From the NCBI GenBank assembly GCA_010015655.1, contig ML976755.1, positions 137,310 through 174,560 on the forward strand: a DNA stretch of 37,251 bases, given 5' to 3'. The translations under genes were made by a program, and so were the position numbers. The stretch's first letter is position 1. Every line of letters begins with the position of its first letter. The notes below the pieces were generated by a model that saw only the letters and a list, made by a program, of their open reading frames with translations, ran no database searches and had not been told where the DNA came from. Origin of the DNA: Bimuria novae-zelandiae CBS 107.79 (lineage: Eukaryota; Ascomycota; Dothideomycetes; Pleosporales; Didymosphaeriaceae). Of the stretch, positions 1 to 8,913 are shown in pieces.

Positions 1-966
1 AGTAGTGAACTCTCTCTGCCAAAGTAGGGGAGAGATGCGCAGTCCATAGAGTGCTTTGTGTAGTTAGAGGATTGCACCTGCTCGTGTGTAGCCGCGAGGC
101 ATCCTCATGTAGATTTCTCTGTCCAGCTTTACGTGGACAAAAGCGTTGGTGACGTCGTGTTAGATAAACTCTAGGTCGAACCGGGCTGCAATTAACATAA
201 GCATGCGGAAGGATCGTCCTGCAAGCGTTGCGGCGTAGGTATCTTGTAAGGTAAGATATCGCTGTTAATCGCCTCTCACTACCAATCTTGCTTTGCATTT
301 CTGTAATCGATGGTGTTTGTCAAGCTTGTAAGTATATACCCACATGCAGTCAAGGATTTGATGACCTGCTGCTTTCACTGGAGCGGCTGCAACCTCACTC
401 CAGGACTTCATTTCCTTGTGGCTCTGGAGATGAGATCGCTCGGCTTCCTTCCACATATCATAGAGAGGGTGATCCTTGAGCTTGCTTCTGCAGGTGGGTG
501 GTTCCGGTAGCAGGCTTCTGTGTGGCTTCTTACCCACAGTGATCATGCGTCTGAGCTGGGCCTTATCCAGTACCTTGCCTTGATACTTGCCACTGCTTCC
601 TGCTTCCGTGCCTGCCATGAATGCCGCGGCCCAAGGACTGACTTGTTTTTGCCCTGATTGCACTCTTGGGGATAGTTTAGCTTGATTATCTCCAGCCAGT
701 AATTGGGCAAGGAGTGCAACTGGTGGCGGTGTTAATAGAGGTGTTGGATACTTGTAATCAAACTTCCTGCCTTGCCTGTACCCCGGGGTCCCTTCATCCT
801 CTTCCCCTGGTGCCTCAGTGATTGTCTCATCTTCATAGAAGGACTCTGTGGCTTGACCCTGGCGAGGTGAGGGAGGTAACTCTACCGATCGTACCCATGC
901 TGCTATCTCTTCCAAGGTGTTGTGCATGAGATTATCCATCAGGTCTTCAGTCTTGCCTAAGAACAC
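1..966 (-). pseudogene. Copia-1 reverse transcriptase, N-terminal two thirds, truncated by window edge
   Basis: The frame 966-265 covers an acidic linker, then a WVYTYKLDKHHRLQKCKARL segment and VVRGD, the classic start of the Copia reverse transcriptase (RVT_2). A TAA, probably from CAA, follows RGD. The same frame then continues through DTYAATLAGRSFRML, DVTNAFVHVKLDREIYMRMP, KALYGLRISPLLWQRE and off base 1. The catalytic YVDD motif would lie outside the window, so its state is unknown. Confidence 0.92.
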
Positions 967-1379
967 TGTGTCTTCATCAAATATTACATCGCGAGTGCTG
1001 ATTGTCTTCGCGAGTAAGGGGATCTATATCCTCTAGATGTTAGATAATTGGTAGCTAACAATGTAACTAATCTATGCTTTAGGATCTAATCTTTAGAGTT
1101 TGCTCTTGCCACGCTTTATATCGTTAGTTATTGCAAAAGCTTTGCAGCCATAAGCCTTAAGGTGAGTTTAATTAGGCTTCTTTAGTTAAGTAATCACGCC
1201 GTTTTAAAAGGCCACTATTGTAAAGAATACTTCGTATAGTAATCTCTAGCGATTAGCGTAGTTTAGTATTTAATTGTAGAGGTAGACTGCTGCCCGTGTG
1301 ATCTTAGGCCACAGCTACTAGGGTAGGTTAGAGTCTAGTCGCATCGCGCGCGCTTTCTCCTTAATTACACCCCCTAAGC

Positions 1380-1880
1380 GTTTAGCCCCTCTATTTTATA
1401 ATTAAGTATTAGGTGCTAAAGGCTTAATTCTAATGCCTTGTGCTGAGCACCACTTCTTAATGTCTGCTTTAATAGAGAAGATCTCGTTGTCTGATTCGAT
1501 GACTTTTACTGTGACTTTGAATTGTACTTTTATAAATAGTATAAAGGTGCTAAGTTGCTTGATAATGGATCGTGCCAGGCGATTATCCTTGAAGTAGAGG
1601 TCCCAGGTGAAGCCGGAGAATCTGTCAGTGATGAGCATCTGACTCTTCTCTCCTGTCGAGCTGTCTGCTTCAAAGTCGTGAAAGTCGATTGCGATTCTCT
1701 CTCTAGGGCCTTCCGTAAGCTCTTTAGGTTGTCTGCGGATTTGTCGCTTGAGTTTGGCTTTGCCGCAGGCGTTGCATTTGACTGTGGTAAGTCCTTTAAT
1801 CCTCACCCCCTCAGATTGCTGCACTAAGTGTTCGAGTGCCTAAGGTCCTGGGTGGCCTAATCGCTTGTGCCAGGTAATTG
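1380..1880 (-). pseudogene. Copia-1 GAG-pre-integrase and integrase core (degenerate)
   Basis: The minus strand from about 1880 reads WHKRLGHPG, an in-frame TAG (former CAG), then ALEHL, the GAG-pre-integrase signature. CNACGKAK follows, so the His/Cys zinc-binding set is recognisable. The rve core follows with IDFHDF (first catalytic Asp) and ESDNE (second Asp region). Reading is open from 1824 to 1402. The protein would insert the cDNA copy into the genome. The region 967-1379, between integrase and reverse transcriptase, is on the same strand but too full of stops to read. Confidence 0.9.
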
Positions 1881-2164
1881 CGCTTGCTTTCTGTGGCCTG
1901 CGCTTCGTTCTTGAGTTGGTTTTGTGCGCTGCTAGCGCACTATTGGCAACAGTGCAGCCTACTAGGGCTGATCTGTATTCTAGCACCCATTGGCCATGCA
2001 TCTCTTCTAGTTCTGCCAATATTGTGTTATCTTGTTGCTTTAGTGTTGTTGGTTCTGCTCGCGTGTCCCACCAAAAGCCTTGCCTCCGGAGTAATCGGAA
2101 CGATACAAGATTGCAGAGCAGATCAGGGCAATAGGCAATATTGTCTAGCCGTATTGTTTAATTA

Positions 2165-2330
2165 CCTCTTGCACTCCGTATGTTGAGATAAACGCTCCCG
2201 TATCCTTTAATCCATATTTGTGTATTCCCTGCCCATATGAAATCTCCTGGCGCCGGTGGTCGGTATGAGACGAAGCGATCGATGTCGTTGAAGATATAGC
2301 AGGTTGTGCCTGAATTAAGTATGGCTAAGC
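2165..2330 (-). pseudogene. Copia-1 aspartic protease, catalytic Asp lost
   Basis: The minus strand reads LNSGTT at 2302-2319 where a Copia protease has LDSGTT, followed by a Copia-like FNDIDRFVSYRP segment. The catalytic aspartate is now asparagine (GAT or GAC to AAT, a G-to-A change), so the polyprotein could not be processed. The related Copia-3 still reads LDSGTT at 35568-35585 even though it is more mutated overall. Boundaries are approximate because there are stops on both sides. Confidence 0.8.
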
Positions 2331-2571
2331 ATCGTAATAGGTACGTGTGGAAGGATGCGGCGTTGAAGCTCGCTAGGATTTTAGTGATCTGGCGTCCATC
2401 TAGTCACTTATTATTAGCCTTAGTGATTCGAGTTGGAGTAGGAGTGTGTGATAGTTTAATTATAGGTGCCTGTGATCTGGCCCTCTTTGTCATCCTTAGG
2501 CTTTCTTAAAGCTCTGGGTCATTCTCTAACCTGAATTTAATCAGGGTAGCTATGCCAGGCTTTAGCCTAAA

Positions 2572-3642
2572 CTAATCTGGTTGCTTATTTGGGAAGGCGT
2601 AGAAGCAGTCTTGTAGACTATGGCGTTGTTTACAAGCAGGGCACTTAAGGCCACTAACTGCTATTAGCTTATCGTCTGTAATCGCGGACCGCTTGGCTTT
2701 GGTACTGTGACTAGCAGATCGTTGTTTACGAGGTCTTCCCCGATTTTTTAATGTTGCTGCTTCATCTACAAGAGAGGCGTCCCTGTCTGTGGCCTGGGTG
2801 GATTCACCACTGTCAGCGAGAGATGAACCTGCAGCAGCAAAAGCGCCCTTTTGTTTGCCCTTAATTAGGTGCTGCAGAATTATGTGGTCTTGGAAGAGTT
2901 TCATTGTGTGCTTCCATGAGACAGCTGCATCCTTGCTTCCGTATTGTTGGAAGGTTGTCACCCACATAGGTGCGACATGGACAACTGCCTTTATGAAGTC
3001 TTCTTTGACTGAGTCTAGCCTTTGGAGCTCTGGGACCTGATTGGTCTCTGCTTCTGTGGCTGCATGATCGTACTCAGATAGCCATGTAGCCTATAATCTG
3101 ACTGTTCTTATTGGCTTGAGGGCTTCTTGATACCTTGCCCTGGATTGTCTGTATTCGTCTTGCAGATCTACCCCAACTGTGATTGTGAGGTTATTGATCC
3201 ACTGCCTAATTGATTGATCTGGGATATAGCAGTTGTTCTAGAGATGCGCTGAGACTGTTAATTAGAGAAAGGTAACTACTTAATTTAGGCTGTCTTGCTC
3301 CTCTCGATACTTGCGGTCCATAATCTTGTATATCTCCAGCTGTCCCTTATGATAGTCGCTATCGTCTTTGTATGCTTTCGCGCCTGCTGTCGATAGATGT
3401 GAGGGCATTCTTGGCATATCATTTGGATTCGCAGTCGCGTAAGCCGTGCTTGGCTGGTAGCTTCCTATCGCTGGGGGCATCGGCATCGCGGGTTTCTGCT
3501 TTGGTTCATCTGTCAGCACTGGGTCAATAATACTCCAGACCTTCAGGAATTGGCATCTTGTTTTAAGCTGTTTAAGCCATGGCGTGTAGTTTGTGTAGTC
3601 GGTCAGGATCACCGTAGGATCTCTGAGGGTCGATAGGGCCAT
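2572..3642 (-). pseudogene. Copia-1 gag with CCHC-like zinc knuckle (degenerate)
   Basis: Gag is the structural protein that packages element RNA in cytoplasmic particles. The ATG at 3642 opens a 120-residue frame with the usual Copia gag start (a YTPWLKQLKTRCQ segment near residue 20). Stops near 3280 and in 2968-3279 break it. It resumes at 2967-2572 and ends with CPACKQRHSLQDC, a zinc knuckle spaced C-X2-C-X3-H-X4-C, one residue shorter than the standard CCHC box. A Lys/Arg-rich stretch (about residues 75-95 of that segment) precedes the knuckle, as expected for RNA binding. The two segments belong to one ancestral gag broken by CA-to-TA type stops. Confidence 0.88.
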
Positions 3643-3660
3643 TTTGATCGGCTTGATTGA

Positions 3661-3678
3661 GGCAGTGAGACTCTTAAT
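3661..3678 (-). other. candidate primer-binding site of Copia-1
   Basis: These 18 bases lie directly inside the LTR. On the minus strand they read ATTAAGAGTCTCACTGCC. Copia-3 has the same bases with one C-to-T change at the matching place (36968-36985). Conservation and position suggest the primer-binding site. The priming tRNA was not identified. Confidence 0.45.
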
Positions 3679-3903
3679 TGTGAGATTTAATGGTATTCTG
3701 TCACTTTGAGATGGTGTGATCTTGATAGTTGATGAAGTTTATTGATTGAGTGATGGAGATTGGCCGTAGGCGAGGTCTCTAGTACGTGCCGACCTAACGC
3801 TAGCACTAACTAGGATAGTGTGCAGCTGGAGGTGCGCCAGCCTTATATTCTCTACTGCACTATTAACAATAGTGCAGGATTACAAAGGCCTTGTAATCGG
3901 ACA
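3679..3903 (-). repeat. Copia-1 5' LTR (divergent subfamily)
   Basis: The LTR runs from TGTGAGATTT to AATCGGACA on the plus strand, 225 bp. It aligns with the 287-bp LTRs at 18795 and 31801 only in blocks: the end near gag (TTCTGTCACTTT) and the block GTGCGCCAGCC. The rest, including the U3 side, differs. It holds two hairpins: GCACTATT/AATAGTGC and ATTACAA/TTGTAAT. The matching 3' LTR lies outside the window. Confidence 0.75.
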
Positions 3904-5335
3904 CGCTTGCTAAAGTGCAAGACGCGACTAGTTATCCGTGGCGATTAATAATAGAATATTACCTCGCAGGACACTTACGCAGCCACGCTCGCTAGCTAGT
4001 TATTCTAAATGCTAATAGCAATTGCAGCCCACCACGACTTAGAGCTTAAATAATACGACGTCACGAACGCCTTTATCCATGCAACGATAGATCGAGGAGT
4101 ATACATAAGAATGCCCCACGGCTATTAAAAACCTAGAACGATCCTCTAAGTCAACAAGGCTTTGTATAGTCTACGGATCTCACCACTCTTCTGGCAGAGA
4201 GAATTCACCATAACACTTAAAGCTCTTAACTTCTAAACTATGCCTCACAAGCCATGCTACCTTATTAAAGACGGAATCGTCGTCTTCTTCTACGTTAACA
4301 ATATTATAGTAGCGTATTATAAGCAGAAAGAGCAAGAAGCCTAGTAAATAATTAAGCGCCTACAGGAGAAATATATCTTTACTAGAAGAAACAACCTTTA
4401 GTGGTTTCTTAGCGTAGAGGTTATTAGGGACTAAAGTTACTAGAAGATCTAACTCTCTCAAGCCGCATACGTAGAGAAGATTAGTTAACTAGTTAATAAG
4501 AGAGATATCCGTCACGATACCCTAATAGCCGCTACTAAGTTAAAGCCTCGAACAGGCTTAGCAACACCCTTAGAAATTAACAAATACTAACGTAAAATCG
4601 GATCACTTCTGTTCGCAATAGTAATGACCTGACCAGACATTGCCTTTATAACCTCAAGACTAGCTTAGTTCCTGTTAAATCCGGGCTCCGAACATTATAA
4701 TGCCGCCGATCGAGTACTACTATACTTGTCTAGCACCAGATGGAGAGCACTATAACTTAGAGGGGGCAACTACCTTTAAGTAGCCAGCAATACTTTATTT
4801 GCTAATAACACACTAGACAGAAAGAGCTCGCAAGGATACGCTATTAAGCTATTTAACAGACTTATTACCTAGAGAGCAAACAAATAAGACACTATTATAA
4901 CCTTAATAACTAAAGCAGAGCTTCTCGCCTTATTATAAGTGGCTAAGGAAGCAATCTTTATTTCACGACTATTAGACAAACTACAGATTAAACTACTTTT
5001 ATTATTAATTACTATCTAATACGATAATAAGCAAACTATTCAACTAGTAACTAAGGAAATATCTAAGCTCTAGACTAAACTATAACACGTCGACATTTAC
5101 AATTACTAGCTAAGACAGGAAGTCTCTACTAGAAAGATAAAGGTAGAGTACGTGCAATTGGCAGATATAATCGCTAATAGCTTTATAAAGGTCCTCTTAG
5201 TTAACAAGTAGGAAAGGTTCCTAACTTAACTTAGACTAGTAAAAGTAGAGAGACCTAAGGTAATAAACGAAGCGCCTCTTAAGAAGATTTAAGAATAACT
5301 TAAAGACCTCGCGCTTGTATAATAAGAAACTATAA
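3904..5335 (+). pseudogene. Copia-2 reverse transcriptase and RNase H (RIP-degraded)
   Basis: One frame, broken by many TAG/TAA codons, reads DTYAATLAS, DVTNAFIHATIDRGVYIRMP, KALYSLRISPLLWQREFT, then FFYVNNIIVAY. The catalytic YVDD is YVNN (4291-4302), both aspartates lost by G-to-A. RNase H motifs follow: SRLA, GYAIKLF, KAELLAL and TKEISKL, then KVEYVQLADIIANSF near 5180, the usual Copia C-terminus. The protein would have copied element RNA to DNA. It is certainly inactive. Confidence 0.9.
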
Positions 5336-5360
5336 TATAATCTAGCCTGTAAGGATTTCT

Positions 5361-5374
5361 AAGCTAAGGGGGTG
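5361..5374 (+). other. polypurine tract of Copia-2
   Basis: AAGCTAAGGGGGTG lies directly before the LTR start. The same 14 bases occur, on the minus strand, next to the 3' LTR of Copia-3 (32088 onward), so the two elements share a family-level plus-strand priming site. Confidence 0.75.
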
Positions 5375-5543
5375 TGTTAGATAGAACGAGTGCGTTAAGG
5401 TCGGATCTACACAATCGAGCAGGGACCACAGCGCTTATCGTACTAGCCTAGGGGTTAAAACCAACCCAACAGAGTTGACAGAGAACAAGACATAATTATC
5501 ACCAATCATTATACCTTATCGCACGCAAGCATCTTATCTGACA
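5375..5543 (+). repeat. Copia-2 3' LTR
   Basis: TGTTAGATAG at the left and CTTATCTGACA at the right form the inverted TG...CA ends of a 169-bp LTR. One end looks like TGTCAGATA with a single C-to-T change. Less mutated than the adjacent coding part. The body shows little similarity to the 287-bp LTR family beyond the ends. Confidence 0.75.
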
Positions 5544-6957
5544 CTAATAAGGGCATCTAATTAAGCTAGGTAGAAGATATTAAGGTAAGATATTATAAAG
5601 TCTTCATTACCTTATTACCTTTTAGCTAGATAAATAACGATATTAGGCTTGCCTAGCTTAAATAGGTATTTAATTACTATATAAAAGAGAAGACTCGACG
5701 ATTATATTAACTTTTAATTATAAATAGCCACGGATTTTATATTACTATAGACTTTATAAACTATTATAATTAGAATAGGATTTTACTTACTATTTTACCT
5801 CCTTATTTAACTTATATACTTTAGCTACTTAATATTATAATATTTAAGCCTTTATTAATAGCCTACTTAGCTAAGTTATTATAATACCTTAATAAAAGCT
5901 AGGGCCTAGCTTTTATTACTAAAGGTAACTTTTTCTCCTTATTTTAGAATACGTTAAAGGCCTCCTTTAAGGAATTAACTATTCTAAGCTCTTTTAGAAT
6001 AATAAGGATATTATTACTTAATTTTAATTTTATCTTTAATAGGTTTACTTATAATTAAGAATTAGGTAATAGTTCTTTATTAGGGCTTAGTAATTATAAC
6101 TAAAGGAAGATAGATAGGCTCGTATAATTAGTATTAAAAGATTAGGATAGTTAAGATATAAAGAAGCTTTATTAATTACTTTACTACCTATTTACCTAAA
6201 ATAAGCTACTTTACTATAAGAATAATAGGCTAAGGTAGGCGCTATTAATAAAGTAAAAGCGTAAGAAGAAGGGCAAGACCCTAGATTTTTAATAGTATTA
6301 AGAGTATTATAGTAGATTAGTCCTTTAGTTACTAAGAAAGGTAAGGGAGGTAATGTGAGGCACTTTGTGGCAGGCAATTCGGATCAGGGTGAACGTGTAT
6401 ATTAGACAAATCCTTGCCGGATGTCAAAGGGTCTATAGAGGAATATATAGACTACACCACGTGACTGAGCCGGGGCAGCTCCGGTGGAGGCCCGAGAGAG
6501 ATCCGGAGGATCTCCGAGGGTCGCCTTTTGTGGGGGTCAAGAATGTCCCTGACAGGTAAATATTTATTATTTTATTAAAAAGTAGGAGGATAAGTAGTAG
6601 CAGCTTTAAAAAGTAAAAGTAGTAAAGCTAAAGAAGGTAGCTAAGCTATATAAAGAGAAAATATAACAGGAAAAGCGTGCTGCGCGAAAGGCAGGTAAAA
6701 AGGCAAAAGAGAAGGAGAGAGCTAAAAAGGCAGCTTAGCGCGCTGCCTAGAAGTCTGCCCGTGACGCAGAAAAAGCTCTATAGCCATCCTAAAGGAGTAA
6801 GAGAAAAGCTTCTCAGCCATCTCTACAGAGTAGAAAGCGTCAGAAACGTGGTGTTAATGCTCTAGATATTAGGGAGGCCTTAGAGGACGCATCTACCACC
6901 CTAACTAGATTAACACGCTAGGGCCGCAACGTTAAGCTTCTTAATAAATATAAATAG
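5544..6957 (+). pseudogene. Fot1/pogo-type (Tc1/mariner superfamily) transposase, C-terminal half, RIP-degraded
   Basis: Ignoring stops, the plus strand reads RRLYQLLIINSHGFYIT, where Fot1 transposases have a DGHGSH motif. The catalytic Asp is Asn (codon 5723-5725). Then come ILPPYLTYILQLLNI (pattern PPHSSHLLQPLDV), LAFITKGNFFSLFQNALKAS and a Lys/Ala/Arg-rich tail. It ends TRLTR-stop-GRNVKLLNKYK with the terminal stop at 6955-6957, the usual C-terminal end of these proteins. The N-terminal half is missing because Copia-2 adjoins at 5543. A 201-bp LTR splits the frame at 6354-6554. The element would cut and paste itself at TA sites. Its right terminal repeat was not located. Confidence 0.87.
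6354..6554. repeat. solo LTR, 201 bp, in the Fot1-like transposase
   Basis: A GC-richer, unmutated insert starts TGTGAGGCAC and ends GTCCCTGACA. It is flanked by perfect 5-bp duplications GGTAA (6349-6353 and 6555-6559). Removing it and one GGTAA rejoins the transposase tail. TG...CA ends plus a 5-bp duplication identify an LTR left by recombination. No internal sequence remains, so its superfamily is unknown, and it does not match the other LTRs here. It holds an open stretch with no coding likeness. Confidence 0.88.
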
Positions 6958-7534
6958 TATAAATTAATTATAAGGATTAATATAGTACTTTACTAAAAAA
7001 AAGTCTTATAATAAAATTAATTATAACTAGCTTTATAGCCTTATTCTTGCACGAGCTGTTATAGTGTTAGGTGGCTTGTCACGCGAAGTGGCTCGGCACG
7101 CGCACAGACATGGTATTATTCTATAGCCGTTCAATAGACGGTTAGTTGCATCGCCGGATAATGGTATGCCTTAACTTCGTAGTCCGCTGTGCGAGGAAAA
7201 ACCATTGAACTAGGCCTGGAGCGTGGCTGTTTGCGGCGAGTGCCGGTCTGGAAGAAGAGCTGCCTGAGGCGAGGTGCTTAGAGCCACAGTTCTCAGCCAC
7301 AATGCGGCGCGCATATATCTTAGTACGCTACTGTATGCCAAGAGTCACTAATAGCGGACGTTCAGTCCGGCCTGTTTTTATAATCTTGCGGTTTGTGCGG
7401 AGAAATTGCCAGGTTACACACTACTAATCTTAAACTAACTATTAAGCTTATAATATTAATCTTTGCGATTTTAGCTTCCTATTTAGCTTATTAAGCCTTT
7501 TATAAACGTATCCTGTCTTAAGCGAATAGGGGGG
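6958..7534. other. mixed repeat debris with a GC-rich island at about 7046-7425
   Basis: 6958-7045 is AT-rich sequence after the transposase stop. 7046-7425 is conspicuously GC-richer and lacks the TAG/TAA-laden RIP texture. No gene, terminal repeat or target duplication could be fixed there. 7426-7534 is AT-rich again and ends with a purine run (AGCGAATAGGGGGG) before a possible LTR. Confidence 0.5.
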
Positions 7535-7852
7535 TGTTAAAGAAAAATTAGTTAATAGTATTAATAAAATAAGTAATAATAAGGTTAATAATATATTTTT
7601 TAGCGTCAGAGGCTAATGTGCTAAGAGACTAATAGCTATAAAATAGATACGCCTCGTGCTTGTTTATATAGACGGACGTTGCGGGCATTCCGAGTACCCG
7701 AAAGAAAAAGTGTCCCGCTACACCGGGCGTCCCGGCACGCTTGGATCGACGTTACAGTATGTATTTATGGATGGGCAAATGCGCGGCGAAGCTGCTACAT
7801 CTTTATAATTATTAGATCGAAGGAAAACACAGGGTAATAAGAATTCCTAACA
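7535..7852 (+). repeat. probable LTR of an unidentified retrotransposon
   Basis: A polypurine run immediately precedes TGTTAAAGAA, and a possible partner end TTCCTAACA lies at 7852, giving TGTTA...TAACA ends about 318 bp apart. The first third is AT-rich and mutated; the rest is GC-rich. No second copy is in the window and no target duplication can be tested, so the right boundary is tentative. Confidence 0.4.
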
Positions 7853-8015
7853 AACTATCAGCAAACTAGCCCGACCCTATTACATAAATCCAGCGCCAAA
7901 ACCCCTCTCAATAAAACTAATCCGAATGTAAGACTTTAATCGCTAGTAATAAAGCCAAGATGTTCTCTATCTCCTTACTATCTCTTTCTAATAAGCTTCC
8001 TCCTGGCTAATAGGG

Positions 8016-8554
8016 CTACGACTGCTCCAGTCCCGCATTCTTCCCCCGCCTCTTCTCAAACACCCGCCTAACGCACACTTTATACCCCAACCACCCAACC
8101 ATACCCACTACCACCACCGCGAACAATACGCCAATAGTAATTCCAACGGTCCTCTGCGCTCCCCCATTCACAGCATTCCCGAAATTACAGTTCCCATCCG
8201 GACATACTTCTCAGCCACCCCGCTGTGAGACTCGTTCACGCCCGCAACCGATCGAGCGAGAGGCAAGATTGGGCTGTCTGGTAGGATGGGCGTCTCGCTC
8301 ATGCCTGTTGGAGGTGCAGGAGCTGGGGCGTTTTGCAGACCGGGTTGAGGAGCGGGAGGGGGGAGGGGTGGAGCAGGTTCGCCGTGGGGTCGGGGTGGAG
8401 CAGAATGACTGCCAAGGTAGTGATAGTGGTGGTGGTGATGGTGTTTATAGGTACCGTTGTGCACGGCAACTGTTGCGATTGGTGCGCATTGCGTGTTGGC
8501 GCTGGGAAAGATGGGTGTTGCCATGGGGGTGATGTATGGGTAGAATGGCGCCAT
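8016..8554 (-). CDS. hypothetical Pro-rich single-pass membrane protein; frame change or unresolved intron near 8170-8210
   Basis: Function unknown. The first ATG (8552-8554) opens 128 codons to TGA at 8168. The product is rich in Pro, Ala and Ser, has a His-rich run encoded by a CAC/CAT repeat, and has APPLPPPAPQPG-like stretches. In a second frame, open from 8210, comes CPDGNCNFG, then a clear transmembrane helix (GITIGVLFAVVVVGMVGWLG) and a basic stop-transfer segment (VRRVFEKRRGKN), ending at TAG 8016-8018. Pro-rich ectodomain, one helix and basic tail is a common fungal membrane-protein layout, so I join the two parts, but I found no convincing splice pair. After the TAG the frame reads PY, another TAG, then about 30 open codons. 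A frameshift or pseudogene is the alternative. Confidence 0.5.
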
Positions 8555-8570
8555 GTTTGTTTGAGGGAGC

Positions 8571-8652
8571 GTTGTAGGTCTGCTATACAAGTTTTGTGGG
8601 TATTTTTCCGCTTGTTAGAGGGGGGGTTGTAGAGCCTGCTACAAGTTTCGTG
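8571..8652. repeat. imperfect direct repeat upstream of the 8016-8554 gene
   Basis: GTTGTAGGTCTGCTATACAA plus GTTTTGTG (8571-8598) recurs as GTTGTAGAGCCTGCTACAA plus GTTTCGTG (8626-8652). The copies lie just upstream of the gene's ATG, in its probable leader or promoter. A role is not known. Confidence 0.55.
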
Positions 8653-8913
8653 AACCTTTTAATAAGCGTGTTTGGTTTGCAAGACGCGTAAAGGTAGGCA
8701 AGCTCTTATTATAGCAGATTCGCGGGACCGAGGGGCATTGTGAGATGTCGTGGACAACGCTTTATTTCTATAAATAACCATCATAACAACAGAAAAAAAA
8801 TCCAACAATACCATACTTCCACCCCTTTTTTACAATGTACCAAAGTTAATGCTCCTCCGCAAAGGCGACCCCACACGCGCTAGCGCAAGCGATCCCGTAC
8901 TCCTCCTTTCCTC
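8653..8913. other. intergenic spacer, no gene seen
   Basis: Unmutated sequence between two minus-strand genes: 3' flank of the 8914-9552 gene and promoter side of the 8016-8554 gene. It contains AT-rich runs near 8760-8820. No RNA gene or terminal repeat was seen. Confidence 0.5.

Larger units (their letters stand above)
1..3903 (-). mobile_element. Copia-1: Ty1/Copia retrotransposon, 5' LTR through reverse transcriptase; 3' end lies left of the window
   Basis: Reading the minus strand from 3903 down gives, in Copia order, an LTR, a candidate primer-binding stretch (3661-3678), gag with a zinc knuckle, protease, GAG-pre-integrase, integrase and reverse transcriptase, which runs off the window at base 1. 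The order proves Ty1/Copia rather than Gypsy, because integrase precedes reverse transcriptase. Mutation is moderate: gag, knuckle, integrase and the N-terminal reverse transcriptase keep long open stretches, broken by TAG/TAA codons that read as former CAG/CAA. The sequence right of 3903 is the interior of another Copia reverse transcriptase, so this element is inserted in Copia-2. It is related to Copia-3 at 31801-37148, which is much more heavily mutated. Confidence 0.93.
3904..5543 (+). mobile_element. Copia-2: 3' part of a Ty1/Copia element (RT, RNase H, 3' LTR), interrupted by Copia-1
   Basis: The sequence enters in mid-gene directly after the Copia-1 LTR with LLKCKTRLVIRGD, the same motif Copia-1 carries in its own reverse transcriptase, so Copia-1 jumped into this copy. 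RT and RNase H follow to about 5340, then a polypurine tract and an LTR. The 5' half must lie left of the window. Its right end abuts the interior of a Fot1-like transposase, implying insertion into that element. Confidence 0.88.

Noticed and set aside
1937..1960. GCACTATT...CAGTGC hairpin resembling the LTR hairpins
   Set aside because: It lies in the Copia-1 coding region and has a mismatch; most likely chance.
7426..7534. Hydrophobic stretch LTIKLIILIFAILASYLAY as an envelope-like membrane segment
   Set aside because: Short, in strongly AT-rich mutated sequence where Ile/Leu/Phe codons arise by composition; no flanking support.
8410..8450. Run of His codons in the Pro-rich gene as a metal-binding domain or tag
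   Set aside because: It is a simple CAC/CAT repeat, and other frames give Thr runs, so low complexity is enough to explain it.
8269..8632. Plus-strand open frames opposite the Pro-rich gene
   Set aside because: Gly/Val/Trp-rich complements of a Pro/His-rich frame with no own motif.
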